Shown: one piece after another, positions 7,744 through 14,981 of the stretch
Numbering within the stretch: position 1 is the stretch's first letter
How the letters are laid out: every line of letters starts with the position of its first letter
NCBI GenBank assembly: GCA_020024235.1
Contig: JAHHUA010000025.1
Coordinates: 1 to 14,984 of the forward strand
Direction: 5' to 3'
Length of the DNA stretch: 14,984 nt
Source: Oscillospiraceae bacterium
Lineage (GTDB): Bacteria; Bacillota; Clostridia; Oscillospirales; Ruminococcaceae
Made by a program: the position numbers and the translations under genes
Notes under the pieces: generated by a model
What the model was told of the DNA's origin: nothing
What the model saw: only the letters and a program-made list of their open reading frames with translations
Databases searched by the model: none

Positions 7744-8067
7744 TTAATTAATTTCGGAAATATTTATGTAGCAAATTCCTTTTTCTTTAGAGAATATTTG
7801 ACATATTCTCTCCTTTTCCCCTTCCAGCTCCCCTGAAATCAAAATCATGTTTTCATATCTGCCGCTGTTTTTTATTTTTCGGTAATTTTCAAGCAAAAAC
7901 TTTTCGGGATTTTCCTCATTGCTGCCTATGAAAATGCTTTTATTTTTTTTTGTGCTTTTTTGATTTGTATATTTGATGACAAATAATTCAACAATAAACG
8001 AGATAATCAAAACAACGGTAAAAAAAATAACTTTGTGTCCCCATCCAAAATCACCAAAAATAAACAT
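7744..8067 (-). CDS. Small membrane-anchored protein of unknown function
   Basis: Not recognised. 107 residues: a short N-terminus, one strong transmembrane segment about residues 12-33 (VIFFTVVLIISFIVELFVI), a basic linker (YTNQKSTKKNKS) consistent with a cytoplasmic side, and a mixed-charge soluble tail of about 65 residues. The tail has two predicted beta strands around MILISGEL and ICYINISEI. ATG at 8067 is preceded by AAGGTGGG at 8080-8073 with about 6 nt spacing, which supports translation. It lies 69 nt upstream of recD2 on the same strand, but recD2 has its own promoter, so co-function is not implied. The gene is divergent from murA. No clear promoter of its own was found. Confidence 0.68.
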   Translation of the reverse strand: MFIFGDFGWGHKVIFFTVVLIISFIVELFVIKYTNQKSTKKNKSIFIGSNEENPEKFLLENYRKIKNSGRYENMILISGELEGEKERICQIFSKEKGICYINISEIN

Positions 8068-8217
8068 TTAATCCCACCTTTTCATATTATTTCATTCATA
8101 TATTAATATGATATGCCGATTTTGCATTATTGACAGCGGTATTTTTTGTAATTATCGCATAATCCTAAAATAAATTATAAAAATACGAAAAAATAGCTTT
8201 TATTTTTTACATAATAA

Positions 8218-8226
8218 TGTTATAAT
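8218..8226 (+). promoter_or_regulatory. Predicted extended -10 promoter of murA
   Basis: TGT-TATAAT (TGn plus a perfect -10 at 8221-8226), with no good -35 at 17 nt (TTTTAT). The expected start is near 8233, immediately before the first inverted repeat, giving a leader of about 115 nt. In the rest of 8068-8348 (no gene) a TTGACA at 8130-8135 has no matching -10. Confidence 0.45.
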
Positions 8227-8235
8227 ATTAAATAA

Positions 8236-8266
8236 TTGAGTTTGTGGGAATTTACCACAAACTCAA
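8236..8266 (+). promoter_or_regulatory. Perfect 12-bp inverted repeat at the start of the murA leader
   Basis: TTGAGTTTGTGG (8236-8247) and CCACAAACTCAA (8255-8266) are perfect complements around a 7-nt GAATTTA loop. No T-run follows on the plus strand, so it is not a normal terminator for incoming plus transcription. If transcription starts near 8233 the RNA would begin with this hairpin. Possible roles are a 5' stabilising hairpin or a dimeric operator. Confidence 0.7.
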
Positions 8267-8311
8267 AATGGAAAAATATTATTTATTATTATATAAGGTT
8301 TTTAAAAATAC

Positions 8312-8334
8312 CACTGTTATCATAACAGTGTTTT
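8312..8334 (+). promoter_or_regulatory. Second palindrome, directly before the murA ribosome site
   Basis: CACTGTTAT-C-ATAACAGTG (8312-8330) is perfect on both sides of the central C. As RNA it forms an 8-bp stem with a 3-nt loop, followed by TTTT and then AGGAGA at 8335-8340. It could be a weak attenuator, an operator, or a ribosome-site neighbour structure. A less perfect repeat, GGTTTTTAAAAATACC, touches it at 8297-8312. Confidence 0.65.
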
Positions 8335-8348
8335 AGGAGAATGAGAAT

Positions 8349-9635
8349 TTGGAAAAGTTAGTTATACACGGAGGCCGTCCTCTTAACGGCGAAGTTGAAA
8401 TCAGTGGTGCTAAAAATGCAATAGTAGCTATTATTCCTGCTACTGTTTTGGCACAATCAAAATGTATTATAGAAAATGTTCCAGGTATAAGCGATGTAGG
8501 ACATCTTTTTGAAATAATTAAATTTCTCGGCGGAACAGTAAAAACAATAAACAAAACCACTGTGGAAATAGATACTACCAATATTGTTGATCCAGTTGTA
8601 CCCTATGAACTTACAATGAAAACAAGAGGTTCTTACTATTTTCTCGGCTCACTTTTAGGAAGATTTTCCAAAGCCAGTGTTTCTATGCCGGGCGGATGCA
8701 ATTTTGGTGTAAGACCTATTGACCAACATATTAAAGGATTTGAGGCTTTGGGAGCAAAAGTAACCATTGACTCCGGAATGATTAACGCTCAGGCAGATAG
8801 CCTTACTGCCTCACACATTTATTTTGATGTGGTTTCCGTAGGTGCTACTGTAAATGTTATGCTGGCTGCCGCAAAAACAAAAGGCATTACAATTATGGAA
8901 AATGTGGCAAAGGAGCCTCATATTGTTGACCTTGCAAACTTTTTAAACTCCATGGGAGCTGATATAAGAGGTGCAGGTACTGATGTTATCAAAATTCACG
9001 GTGTTGACATTATGCACGGCACAACATATTCCATAATTCCGGACCAAATAGAAGCCGGCACATATATGGCTTTGGCTGCTGCCACAGGCGGAGATGTCAT
9101 TATTAAAAATGTAATTCCAAAGCATCTTGAAGCTATAAGCGACAAATTGGAAGCAGCAGGTGCTATTGTAGAAGAATATGATGATGCAGTAAGAGTAAAA
9201 AAAGGTGAATATCCTCTTAAAAAAATCAATATAAAAACAATGCCCCACCCCGGTTTCCCCACAGATATGCAGCCTCAAATGGTGGCAATGCTTTCCTGTG
9301 CTGACGGTGCCAGCATTGTAACAGAAGGCGTTTGGGACAATCGCTTTAAATATGTGGAAGAACTTATCCGCATGGGTGCATCTATTCAGGTTGACGGAAA
9401 AGTGGCTGTTGTCCAAGGTGTTAAATCCTTAAACGGCGCCCCTGTAAGAGCTTTGGATCTACGGGCAGGAGCTGCTATGGTAATAGCAGGACTTATGGCT
9501 GATGGTGAAACTGTCATCGAGGACATAAACCACATTGTCAGAGGTTATGATGACATAGTAAATAAATTAAAAGGAATCGGCGCTGATATAAAGAAAATTA
9601 CTGTCCCCGATTCTGCTATGGCAAAAGCACAGTAA
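8349..9635 (+). CDS. murA: UDP-N-acetylglucosamine 1-carboxyvinyltransferase
   Basis: A 428-residue enzyme of the EPSP-synthase fold. It transfers enolpyruvate from PEP to UDP-GlcNAc, the first committed step of peptidoglycan synthesis, in the cytoplasm. Key residues: Lys22 in SGAKNA, catalytic Cys117 in MPGGCNFGVRPID (Cys rather than Asp, so fosfomycin sensitivity would be expected), Asp306 in GFPTDMQPQ, and DLRAGAAMV near the C-terminus. Start: TTG at 8349, with AGGAGA at 8335-8340 and 8 nt spacing. The ATG at 8341 touches the ribosome site and meets a stop after six codons. Firmicutes often carry two copies (murAA/murAB); which one this is cannot be told. A terminator follows at 9641. Confidence 0.97.
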   Translation: MEKLVIHGGRPLNGEVEISGAKNAIVAIIPATVLAQSKCIIENVPGISDVGHLFEIIKFLGGTVKTINKTTVEIDTTNIVDPVVPYELTMKTRGSYYFLGSLLGRFSKASVSMPGGCNFGVRPIDQHIKGFEALGAKVTIDSGMINAQADSLTASHIYFDVVSVGATVNVMLAAAKTKGITIMENVAKEPHIVDLANFLNSMGADIRGAGTDVIKIHGVDIMHGTTYSIIPDQIEAGTYMALAAATGGDVIIKNVIPKHLEAISDKLEAAGAIVEEYDDAVRVKKGEYPLKKINIKTMPHPGFPTDMQPQMVAMLSCADGASIVTEGVWDNRFKYVEELIRMGASIQVDGKVAVVQGVKSLNGAPVRALDLRAGAAMVIAGLMADGETVIEDINHIVRGYDDIVNKLKGIGADIKKITVPDSAMAKAQ

Positions 9636-9640
9636 TTTTT

Positions 9641-9671
9641 AGGGACAGAGATGTAAATTTCTGTCCTTTTT
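9641..9671 (+). terminator. Rho-independent terminator after murA
   Basis: The stem AGGGACAGA / TCTGTCCTT (9641-9649 with 9660-9668) is 9 bp including one G-U, with a 10-nt loop, and runs into TTTTT at 9667-9671. It ends 31 nt before walJ, which has no visible promoter of its own in the 20 nt between, so read-through or a promoter inside murA must serve walJ-rlmH. Confidence 0.75.
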
Positions 9672-9686
9672 CAATATATAAAACAC

Positions 9687-9691
9687 GGAGG
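9687..9691 (+). promoter_or_regulatory. Ribosome site that decides the walJ start
   Basis: GGAGG lies 1 nt before the ATG at 9693, too close for initiation, but 10 nt before the in-frame TTG at 9702. The TTG start also gives the family-like N-terminus MARYCSLFSGSTGN. Confidence 0.65.
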
Positions 9692-9701
9692 TATGGTTAA
9701 T

Positions 9702-10490
9702 TTGGCAAGATATTGTTCACTATTCAGCGGGAGCACAGGCAACTGCTATTACATAGGTTCATCTGGCAGAGGTCTTATTATAGATGCCGGTGTTTCATGC
9801 AGATCCACCGTTTCAGCCATGATGAATAATAAAATAAATCTTTCCGCCATTGACGGAATTTTGATAACACATGAGCATTTGGATCACATAAAAGGTTTAG
9901 GACCTCTTATAAAACATTTTAAATGCCCTGTTTACGGAACAAAAGCTACATTGGATTATCTTAGTAAAAACGATTATATTCCGGTAGGCTCAAAAATGGA
10001 AGTTATTGACCGAACTGCCGAAATAGGCCCCTTTCAGGTTAAAGCATTTATCACCCCCCATGACTGCAACTGCAGTGTGGGTTATAAATTTACAACTTCC
10101 GACAACACAGTAATCACTCATGTTACGGATTTAGGCTATATTTCAAATACGGTTTCCTCAAATTTAAAAGGCAGCCACATGGTTATAATAGAGTCAAACT
10201 ACGACCCTGCCATGCTGGAATCCTCAGGCTATCCTGCCAACTTAAAACAAAGAATTATGGGAAAAGAAGGCCATCTTTCCAATATTCAGTGTGCAGAAGA
10301 AGTTTTAAAACTGGTTAAAAGCGGCACATCAAGAATTATGCTTGCACATTTAAGCCGAGAAAATAACCGTCCCTCTTTGGCAAGACAAACTACCACTGAC
10401 CTACTTAAAAAACACGGATTTCAGGAAGGCAAGGACTACGCTTTATATATGGCAAGTGCCAATTCACCCAGCGAAATGATTATTATTTAG
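9702..10490 (+). CDS. walJ: WalJ/YycJ-type metallo-beta-lactamase-fold hydrolase
   Basis: About 262 residues. Metallo-beta-lactamase-fold signatures: the opening SLFSGSTGN, GLIIDAG, the metal motif THEHLDH (His57, His59, Asp61, His62 from the TTG start), a later His/Asp pair in ITHVTDLGY, and the C-terminal MLAHLSRENN. SGSTGN plus THEHLDH marks the YycJ family. In Bacillus its homologue sits in the walRK operon and is linked to coordinating DNA replication with cell-wall metabolism; the proposed activity is 5'-3' exonuclease. Here walRK is absent and the gene lies between murA and rlmH. walJ-rlmH proximity matches the walRKHIJ-htrC-rlmH order in Bacillus. The upstream in-frame ATG at 9693 is rejected because the GGAGG at 9687-9691 leaves it only 1 nt spacing. 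Confidence 0.9.
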   Translation: MARYCSLFSGSTGNCYYIGSSGRGLIIDAGVSCRSTVSAMMNNKINLSAIDGILITHEHLDHIKGLGPLIKHFKCPVYGTKATLDYLSKNDYIPVGSKMEVIDRTAEIGPFQVKAFITPHDCNCSVGYKFTTSDNTVITHVTDLGYISNTVSSNLKGSHMVIIESNYDPAMLESSGYPANLKQRIMGKEGHLSNIQCAEEVLKLVKSGTSRIMLAHLSRENNRPSLARQTTTDLLKKHGFQEGKDYALYMASANSPSEMIII

Positions 10491-10500
10491 GGCAAAAACT

Positions 10501-10983
10501 ATGATGAACATACATATAATTGCTGTAGGAAAACTCAAAGAAAAATATTTAACAGAGGGCTGCAAAGAATACTTAAAAAGACTTGGCACTCTCTGCAAAA
10601 TAAATATTATAGAAGTAGATGAATATAAACTGGGCGATAATCCAAAGCCTTCCGAAATAGATATATGCCTGAAAAAAGAAGGAGAGAATATACTGTCAAA
10701 AATTCCGAAAAACAGTGCTGTAATCCCACTTTGCATAGAAGGAAAACAAATGCCCTCGATAAAATTTGCGGATCTTATTTCCAAACTGGCTGTAGACGGT
10801 ATCAGTGATATCAGCTTTATTATAGGCGGTTCTTACGGAATTTGGGACGAAATAAAAAATAAAGGAAAGTATAAACTTTCCATGTCTGAAATGACCTTTC
10901 CCCATCAGCTTGCCCGTCTTATGCTTCTTGAGCAAATATACCGTGCTTTTTCTATTACATCAGGTACAAAATACCATAAATAG
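10501..10983 (+). CDS. rlmH: 23S rRNA (pseudouridine-1915-N3) methyltransferase
   Basis: 160 residues, the normal size of RlmH (about 159). This SPOUT-class knotted enzyme uses S-adenosylmethionine to methylate pseudouridine 1915 in helix 69 of 23S rRNA on assembled 70S ribosomes. Visible signatures: IIAVGKLKEKYL near the start, the SAM-knot FIIGGSYG, and the diagnostic C-terminus MTFPHQLAR then LLEQIYRAF and YHK. Two adjacent ATG codons (10501 and 10504); AGGG at 10489-10492, overlapping the walJ stop, gives 8 nt spacing to the first. The 10-nt gap suggests co-translation with walJ. No clear terminator follows in 10984-11106. Confidence 0.96.
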   Translation: MMNIHIIAVGKLKEKYLTEGCKEYLKRLGTLCKINIIEVDEYKLGDNPKPSEIDICLKKEGENILSKIPKNSAVIPLCIEGKQMPSIKFADLISKLAVDGISDISFIIGGSYGIWDEIKNKGKYKLSMSEMTFPHQLARLMLLEQIYRAFSITSGTKYHK

Positions 10984-11028
10984 TCAAATTGTATATACTG
11001 TTTTGTAATTGAACCCCAAATTTTTTGT

Positions 11029-11057
11029 TTGAATTTAAAATATCTGTATTATACATA
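11029..11057 (+). promoter_or_regulatory. Weak candidate promoter of the EAL protein gene
   Basis: TTGAAT at 11029-11034, a 17-nt spacer and TACATA at 11052-11057. Other registers (TATTAT, TATACA) are possible with poor spacing. The region is AT-rich, so this is a candidate only. Confidence 0.25.
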
Positions 11058-11106
11058 ATAACATTCGTTCCAAATAAACTTTTAAATATACTATGAGGAT
11101 AAATAT

Positions 11107-14100
11107 ATGGAATTTAAAACAAATCTAGTTAAGCATAATTCCCTAAAAGTCGAATTTTACTTAAATAATAATTACAGCTTAATATGTTTGGATAACTTAA
11201 TTTTAAATAAATTAGGTTACAGCTTAAATGAGCTTATTGACAAAAACACAGATTATACAGAACTTGTGGACTTCGATTACAAAAATGTTTATCAAAGCTT
11301 AATAAATTCTGATAAATCCGGAAGTATCTTTTATAAGCTTATAGCAAAAGACGGCAGTAAAATACCTGTTTTTGAAATGTATAAAACGCAAACTGATTCC
11401 TCAGGTAAATATATTCATTCAGGGATTTTGGAATTAACCGAAAATACCGATAATTCAGAAGCACCTTTTAATCTTACCTCAAATATTAACAGCAGAGAAA
11501 ATCGGGAAACTGAGGAGCTTTATCTTCTTGCCATGCGTCAAGCTAAAATTTCTGTTTGGGAATATAACATAAAAAGCAAAAAAATTAAAGCTACTCAGCG
11601 CTCTATGGAAGCCCATGGGTTTAACTCTGACTTGGAAAATGTTCCTGAAGTGCTTATTCTTTCCGGGCATATTCACCCGGACAGCATATCCGTATGTGAA
11701 AACCTTTACGCAAAAGTAAACAGCGGAAAACCAAAGGTTGTTGCGGAAATACGCAAAAGAAACGGTAATAATACAGCCTGGTGGTGGGAAAGAATCACTT
11801 ACACCTCTGTATTTGACAAAAACGGCAAAATAATCAAAACAATAGGATTGGGTGAAGATATCACCATTGAAAAAGAAAATGAAATAAGATATAAAGAAGA
11901 TATTCACACTCAAAATATGTTGCTTAAAAATACTTTATGCAACTTCCAACTAAACCTCAGTGATAATTCCATTTGTTTTTTCAGTGCGGAAAATGATTTT
12001 GAAAACATATCTAAACATAATGGCAACTATGAGGATTTTATCCTTCTAATGGAAAAAACCATTGAAAATGAAGAAGATAAAAAGAAATTTATTATGGACT
12101 TTAGTGCTAAAAATCTTAAAAATCAGTTTTTACAAGGGAAAGACCATATAGCTGTGGAATTTAGAAGAATAGACTCGGACGGAAGTCTTAAATGGTATAA
12201 AATTACAGGTCATCTTATTAAAGATGCAATTAAAAGCAATATTTACGCATATATTAATATCAGAAATATTCATGAGCAAAAAATTTTGGAACAAAATCTG
12301 ATTTCCAGAGCCGAAAAAGACAGTATTACAGGTGTATACAACAGAGTTACATTTAATGACTTAGCCACAAAAATCCTTTCTTCTAAATATAAAAATAACC
12401 AAAGAGCCGCTGTTATGGTTATTAAACTGGATATTTATGAAGATATTGCCAAAGCATACGGATATATACAAGCTGATGTTATTCTTAAAAATTTTGCTGA
12501 TACCATTTCTATGGAATTAGGTTCAGTTTGTATTTTCAGCAAAGTTTTTTCAGAAGAATTTATAGCTTTTGTAAAAGATGATTTATACCCAAATCAGGTT
12601 AAGGAATTGGCAGAAAATCTGATAGAGTCCATGAGTAAATCATACGCATTGTCTTTCAGTAAATCATTGCCTATAGCTATCGGATACTGTTTTTCCACAT
12701 CTAAAAAAGAAAATATGGAAAATCTGTATTCAAAAGCAAGAATTGCCGCTGATGCAGCACTTTCCAACGGAAACAACAGATGTGTGGAATTTGTGGAAAA
12801 TATGGATAAAATTTCCGACCCGTTGTACAAAAAAAATAAACCTGAAAATATTCAAAAATATAAAGACCTTCTTATTAAATGTGCATATGAAACAGAAGGC
12901 AAAACCGAAACTGAAGATGTTATAAATACAGTAATTCAATATATCAAATATTTTTATAAGCCTGATGCAGTTGCCATTGCGGAAATCAACTACAACACCA
13001 AAAATATAATCCGCTTGTTTTCACAGGGCATCAGCAAAATAGATGTCCACAATACACTTTATAATGATATGCTTATAAATTATGTTATATCAAAAGGTTA
13101 TATTCTTATAAAAGATACAGACAACCATAAATTTAACTACCCAGACACATACGCTTACATTAAGAAAAACGGAATAAAATCATTGATTATTTCCTCAGGT
13201 TCCAAAAGTGATATTGTTGTATCCTGTATTTTTATCAAAAATCCTACAGAAAATATAGAAAACAAAGAATTTATAGACGGTGTGTCAAAAATTATTGGCA
13301 ATAAAATTTTTGATAATCAAATCGGAGCATACAATACCTTTTATAAATATCATGACAATTTGACAAAATTGTTAAACCGCACCAGCTTTAACGAATATAA
13401 AAGCTCTCTTAAAGAAGAATCTCTTATATCCATGGGGCTTGTTTCCATAGATATTAACAAATTAGGTAAAATCAATCTTAATTTCGGACAAAATTATGGC
13501 GATAATTTAATTATAAAAACTGCAAATCTATTGACATCTATATTTAAAAGTGCAAAAGTGTACCGACTTTTCGGAGGATATTTCTTTGTTATCTGTGAAG
13601 ATGTCAGTCAAGATGTTTTTGAAGATTGTGTTAAAAAGCTTTATAATGAATCCCAAAAACAATTTAACAATGTTCTTGCTGTTGGACATTCATGGACTGA
13701 CACGGATATTAAAATTAATGACCTTATAAATTCCTGTGAAGAAAAAATGGGAATTGCCAAAGAAAACTATGCTCTTACTGTCAATGACAATTCATATTCT
13801 AATGAAGAAAGTATAGCAGATCTTAAAAAACTTATTGATGATAATAGATTTATTGTCTATCTTCAGCCTAAACTCAACATAAAAACAAATACTGTAGAAG
13901 CTGCCGAAGCACTGATTAGATATAAAAATGACCAAGGAACTATTATATATCCCGACAGATTTATACCTATTATGGAAAAGAAAGGTATGCTCAAATACAT
14001 AGACCTGTATGTATTTGAAACAGTTTGCAAGCTGATTAAATCATGGATTGACAACGGTATAAATCCTATTACTGTTTCACTGAATTTTTCAAGAAAAACA

Positions 14101-14571
14101 ATTTTAGACGAAACATTGCTGGATGAGATGGAAGAAATATATAATAAATATAAAGTTCCACGCAAATATCTGGAAATAGAAGTTACAGAAAGTATAGCCG
14201 ATGTGGAAAAAGAAACACTGGTTAAAATTTCAAACCTTATTCATAACAGAGGTTACAGAATTTCCATTGATGATTTCGGTTCAAAATACAGCAATTTGTC
14301 CATATTATCCACAATTAATCTTGACACCATTAAGATTGACAAAAGTCTTATAAACAACCTTTTTTCAAACAGCAAAACCCGTCTTGTTATTCACAGTTTT
14401 ATTGATATGTGCAAAAAAATGAACCTGGAATGTGTGGCAGAAGGTGTGGAAACCATAGATCAGCTTCGCATATTAAAAGATATGAACTGTGATTTTATAC
14501 AGGGTTACTATATCAATAAACCAATACCCATTGATGATTTTCTGAAACTATATATCAATAAAAAAATATAG
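11107..14571 (+). CDS. Multi-sensor EAL protein (PAS x3, degenerate GGDEF, GAF-like, degenerate GGDEF, EAL); predicted c-di-GMP phosphodiesterase
   Basis: 1154 residues with no transmembrane segment, so cytoplasmic. Domains by eye: PAS-like about 1-120, PAS about 135-265 (ending GLGEDIT), PAS-like about 270-400, GGDEF about 400-565, GAF-like about 590-745, GGDEF about 749-905, EAL about 905-1154. The first GGDEF site reads FSEEF (481-485) and the second GGYFF (823-827), so neither should make c-di-GMP; no RxxD inhibitory site precedes them. The EAL domain keeps its expected residues: E934 in AEALIR, Asn in SLNFS, Glu in EVTES, D1055/D1056 in DDFGS, K1076 in KID, E1112 and E1115 in AEGVET, Q1132 in IQGYY. 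It should therefore hydrolyse c-di-GMP, controlled by the sensors. ATG at 11107 has GAGGA at 11095-11099. Transcribed alone, with a terminator after it. Confidence 0.92.
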   Translation: MEFKTNLVKHNSLKVEFYLNNNYSLICLDNLILNKLGYSLNELIDKNTDYTELVDFDYKNVYQSLINSDKSGSIFYKLIAKDGSKIPVFEMYKTQTDSSGKYIHSGILELTENTDNSEAPFNLTSNINSRENRETEELYLLAMRQAKISVWEYNIKSKKIKATQRSMEAHGFNSDLENVPEVLILSGHIHPDSISVCENLYAKVNSGKPKVVAEIRKRNGNNTAWWWERITYTSVFDKNGKIIKTIGLGEDITIEKENEIRYKEDIHTQNMLLKNTLCNFQLNLSDNSICFFSAENDFENISKHNGNYEDFILLMEKTIENEEDKKKFIMDFSAKNLKNQFLQGKDHIAVEFRRIDSDGSLKWYKITGHLIKDAIKSNIYAYINIRNIHEQKILEQNLISRAEKDSITGVYNRVTFNDLATKILSSKYKNNQRAAVMVIKLDIYEDIAKAYGYIQADVILKNFADTISMELGSVCIFSKVFSEEFIAFVKDDLYPNQVKELAENLIESMSKSYALSFSKSLPIAIGYCFSTSKKENMENLYSKARIAADAALSNGNNRCVEFVENMDKISDPLYKKNKPENIQKYKDLLIKCAYETEGKTETEDVINTVIQYIKYFYKPDAVAIAEINYNTKNIIRLFSQGISKIDVHNTLYNDMLINYVISKGYILIKDTDNHKFNYPDTYAYIKKNGIKSLIISSGSKSDIVVSCIFIKNPTENIENKEFIDGVSKIIGNKIFDNQIGAYNTFYKYHDNLTKLLNRTSFNEYKSSLKEESLISMGLVSIDINKLGKINLNFGQNYGDNLIIKTANLLTSIFKSAKVYRLFGGYFFVICEDVSQDVFEDCVKKLYNESQKQFNNVLAVGHSWTDTDIKINDLINSCEEKMGIAKENYALTVNDNSYSNEESIADLKKLIDDNRFIVYLQPKLNIKTNTVEAAEALIRYKNDQGTIIYPDRFIPIMEKKGMLKYIDLYVFETVCKLIKSWIDNGINPITVSLNFSRKTILDETLLDEMEEIYNKYKVPRKYLEIEVTESIADVEKETLVKISNLIHNRGYRISIDDFGSKYSNLSILSTINLDTIKIDKSLINNLFSNSKTRLVIHSFIDMCKKMNLECVAEGVETIDQLRILKDMNCDFIQGYYINKPIPIDDFLKLYINKKI

Positions 14572-14575
14572 CAAA

Positions 14576-14619
14576 AAAAAATTAAGCAGTCCCAAAAAAG
14601 GGAAACTGCTTAATTTTTT
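14576..14619. terminator. Long bidirectional terminator between the EAL gene and rpmB
   Basis: A perfect 15-bp stem AAAAAATTAAGCAGT (14576-14590) / ACTGCTTAATTTTTT (14605-14619), capped by a CCC-AAAAAA-GGG mini-stem. The T-run at 14614-14619 serves plus transcription; the A-run at 14573-14580 gives a U-run for minus transcription. Confidence 0.9.
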
Positions 14620-14660
14620 AAATTTAAAGTGAACTTACTTTTAAAGTTTTCCTTATAAAC

Positions 14661-14684
14661 GAAAAAAGAACCAAAACGGTTCTT
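14661..14684 (-). terminator. Rho-independent terminator of rpmB
   Basis: On the minus strand: AAGAACC-GTTTT-GGTTCTT followed by a T-run (14665-14662). The 7-bp stem is perfect. Outer arms AACGAA/TTCGTT can extend the fold. It lies 36 nt past the rpmB stop, ahead of the second, two-way terminator. Confidence 0.88.
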
Positions 14685-14719
14685 CAATCTTCGTTTGCTG
14701 TAAGCTTTATCTAAAAAAA

Positions 14720-14908
14720 CTAGTCAGCACGGGTAACTTTATTGGAACGTAAGCAGCGGGTGCAGGCGTTGATGTGGCGAGGAGAACCGTCTACAATTGC
14801 CTTTACGCGCTTTACATTTGGTTTCATTGCTCTGTTAGTTCTTCTGTGAGAGTGAGAAACCTTAATTCCGAAAGTAACACCTTTTCCGCAGATGTCGCAT
14901 TTTGCCAT
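14720..14908 (-). CDS. rpmB: Large ribosomal subunit protein bL28, zinc-ribbon form
   Basis: 62 residues, the usual size of Firmicute L28. The sequence opens MAKCDICGKG and is rich in Arg/Lys (SHSHRRTNRAMKPN, then CTRCLRSNKV), as expected of this rRNA-binding protein. Two CxxC pairs (Cys4/Cys7 and Cys49/Cys52) make this the zinc-binding C+ form. Bacteria with C+ L28 sometimes carry a Zur-controlled zinc-free paralogue elsewhere; none is seen here. ATG at 14908 has AAGGAGGT at 14924-14917 with 8 nt spacing. It has its own promoter and terminator and looks monocistronic. It is convergent with the EAL gene. Confidence 0.97.
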   Translation of the reverse strand: MAKCDICGKGVTFGIKVSHSHRRTNRAMKPNVKRVKAIVDGSPRHINACTRCLRSNKVTRAD

Positions 14909-14952
14909 GTGTCTGCACCTCCTTAATTTGCTTCGGATAAGTCAACGTTTAT

Positions 14953-14981
14953 ATTTTAGCAAATTTTCTCCGTAAATGCAA
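14953..14981 (-). promoter_or_regulatory. Predicted promoter of rpmB
   Basis: On the minus strand: TTGCAT at 14981-14976, a 17-nt spacer and TAAAAT at 14958-14953, preceded by TGC (extended -10). The expected start is near 14946, giving a leader of about 38 nt. Confidence 0.6.

Noticed and set aside
8130..8163. Perfect TTGACA at 8130-8135 as a murA promoter
   Set aside because: No acceptable -10 lies 16-18 nt downstream; CATAAT is 22 nt away. The TGTTATAAT at 8218-8226 is better.
8312..8330. Palindrome before murA as a LexA (SOS) box
   Set aside because: CTGT-N7-ACAG resembles the Gram-negative box but has the wrong spacing, Firmicute LexA sites look different (GAAC/GTTC), and murA is not an SOS gene.
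8943..9416. 157-codon minus-strand frame inside murA
   Set aside because: It is antisense to conserved MurA residues, with Cys/His/Phe-rich composition typical of a shadow frame.
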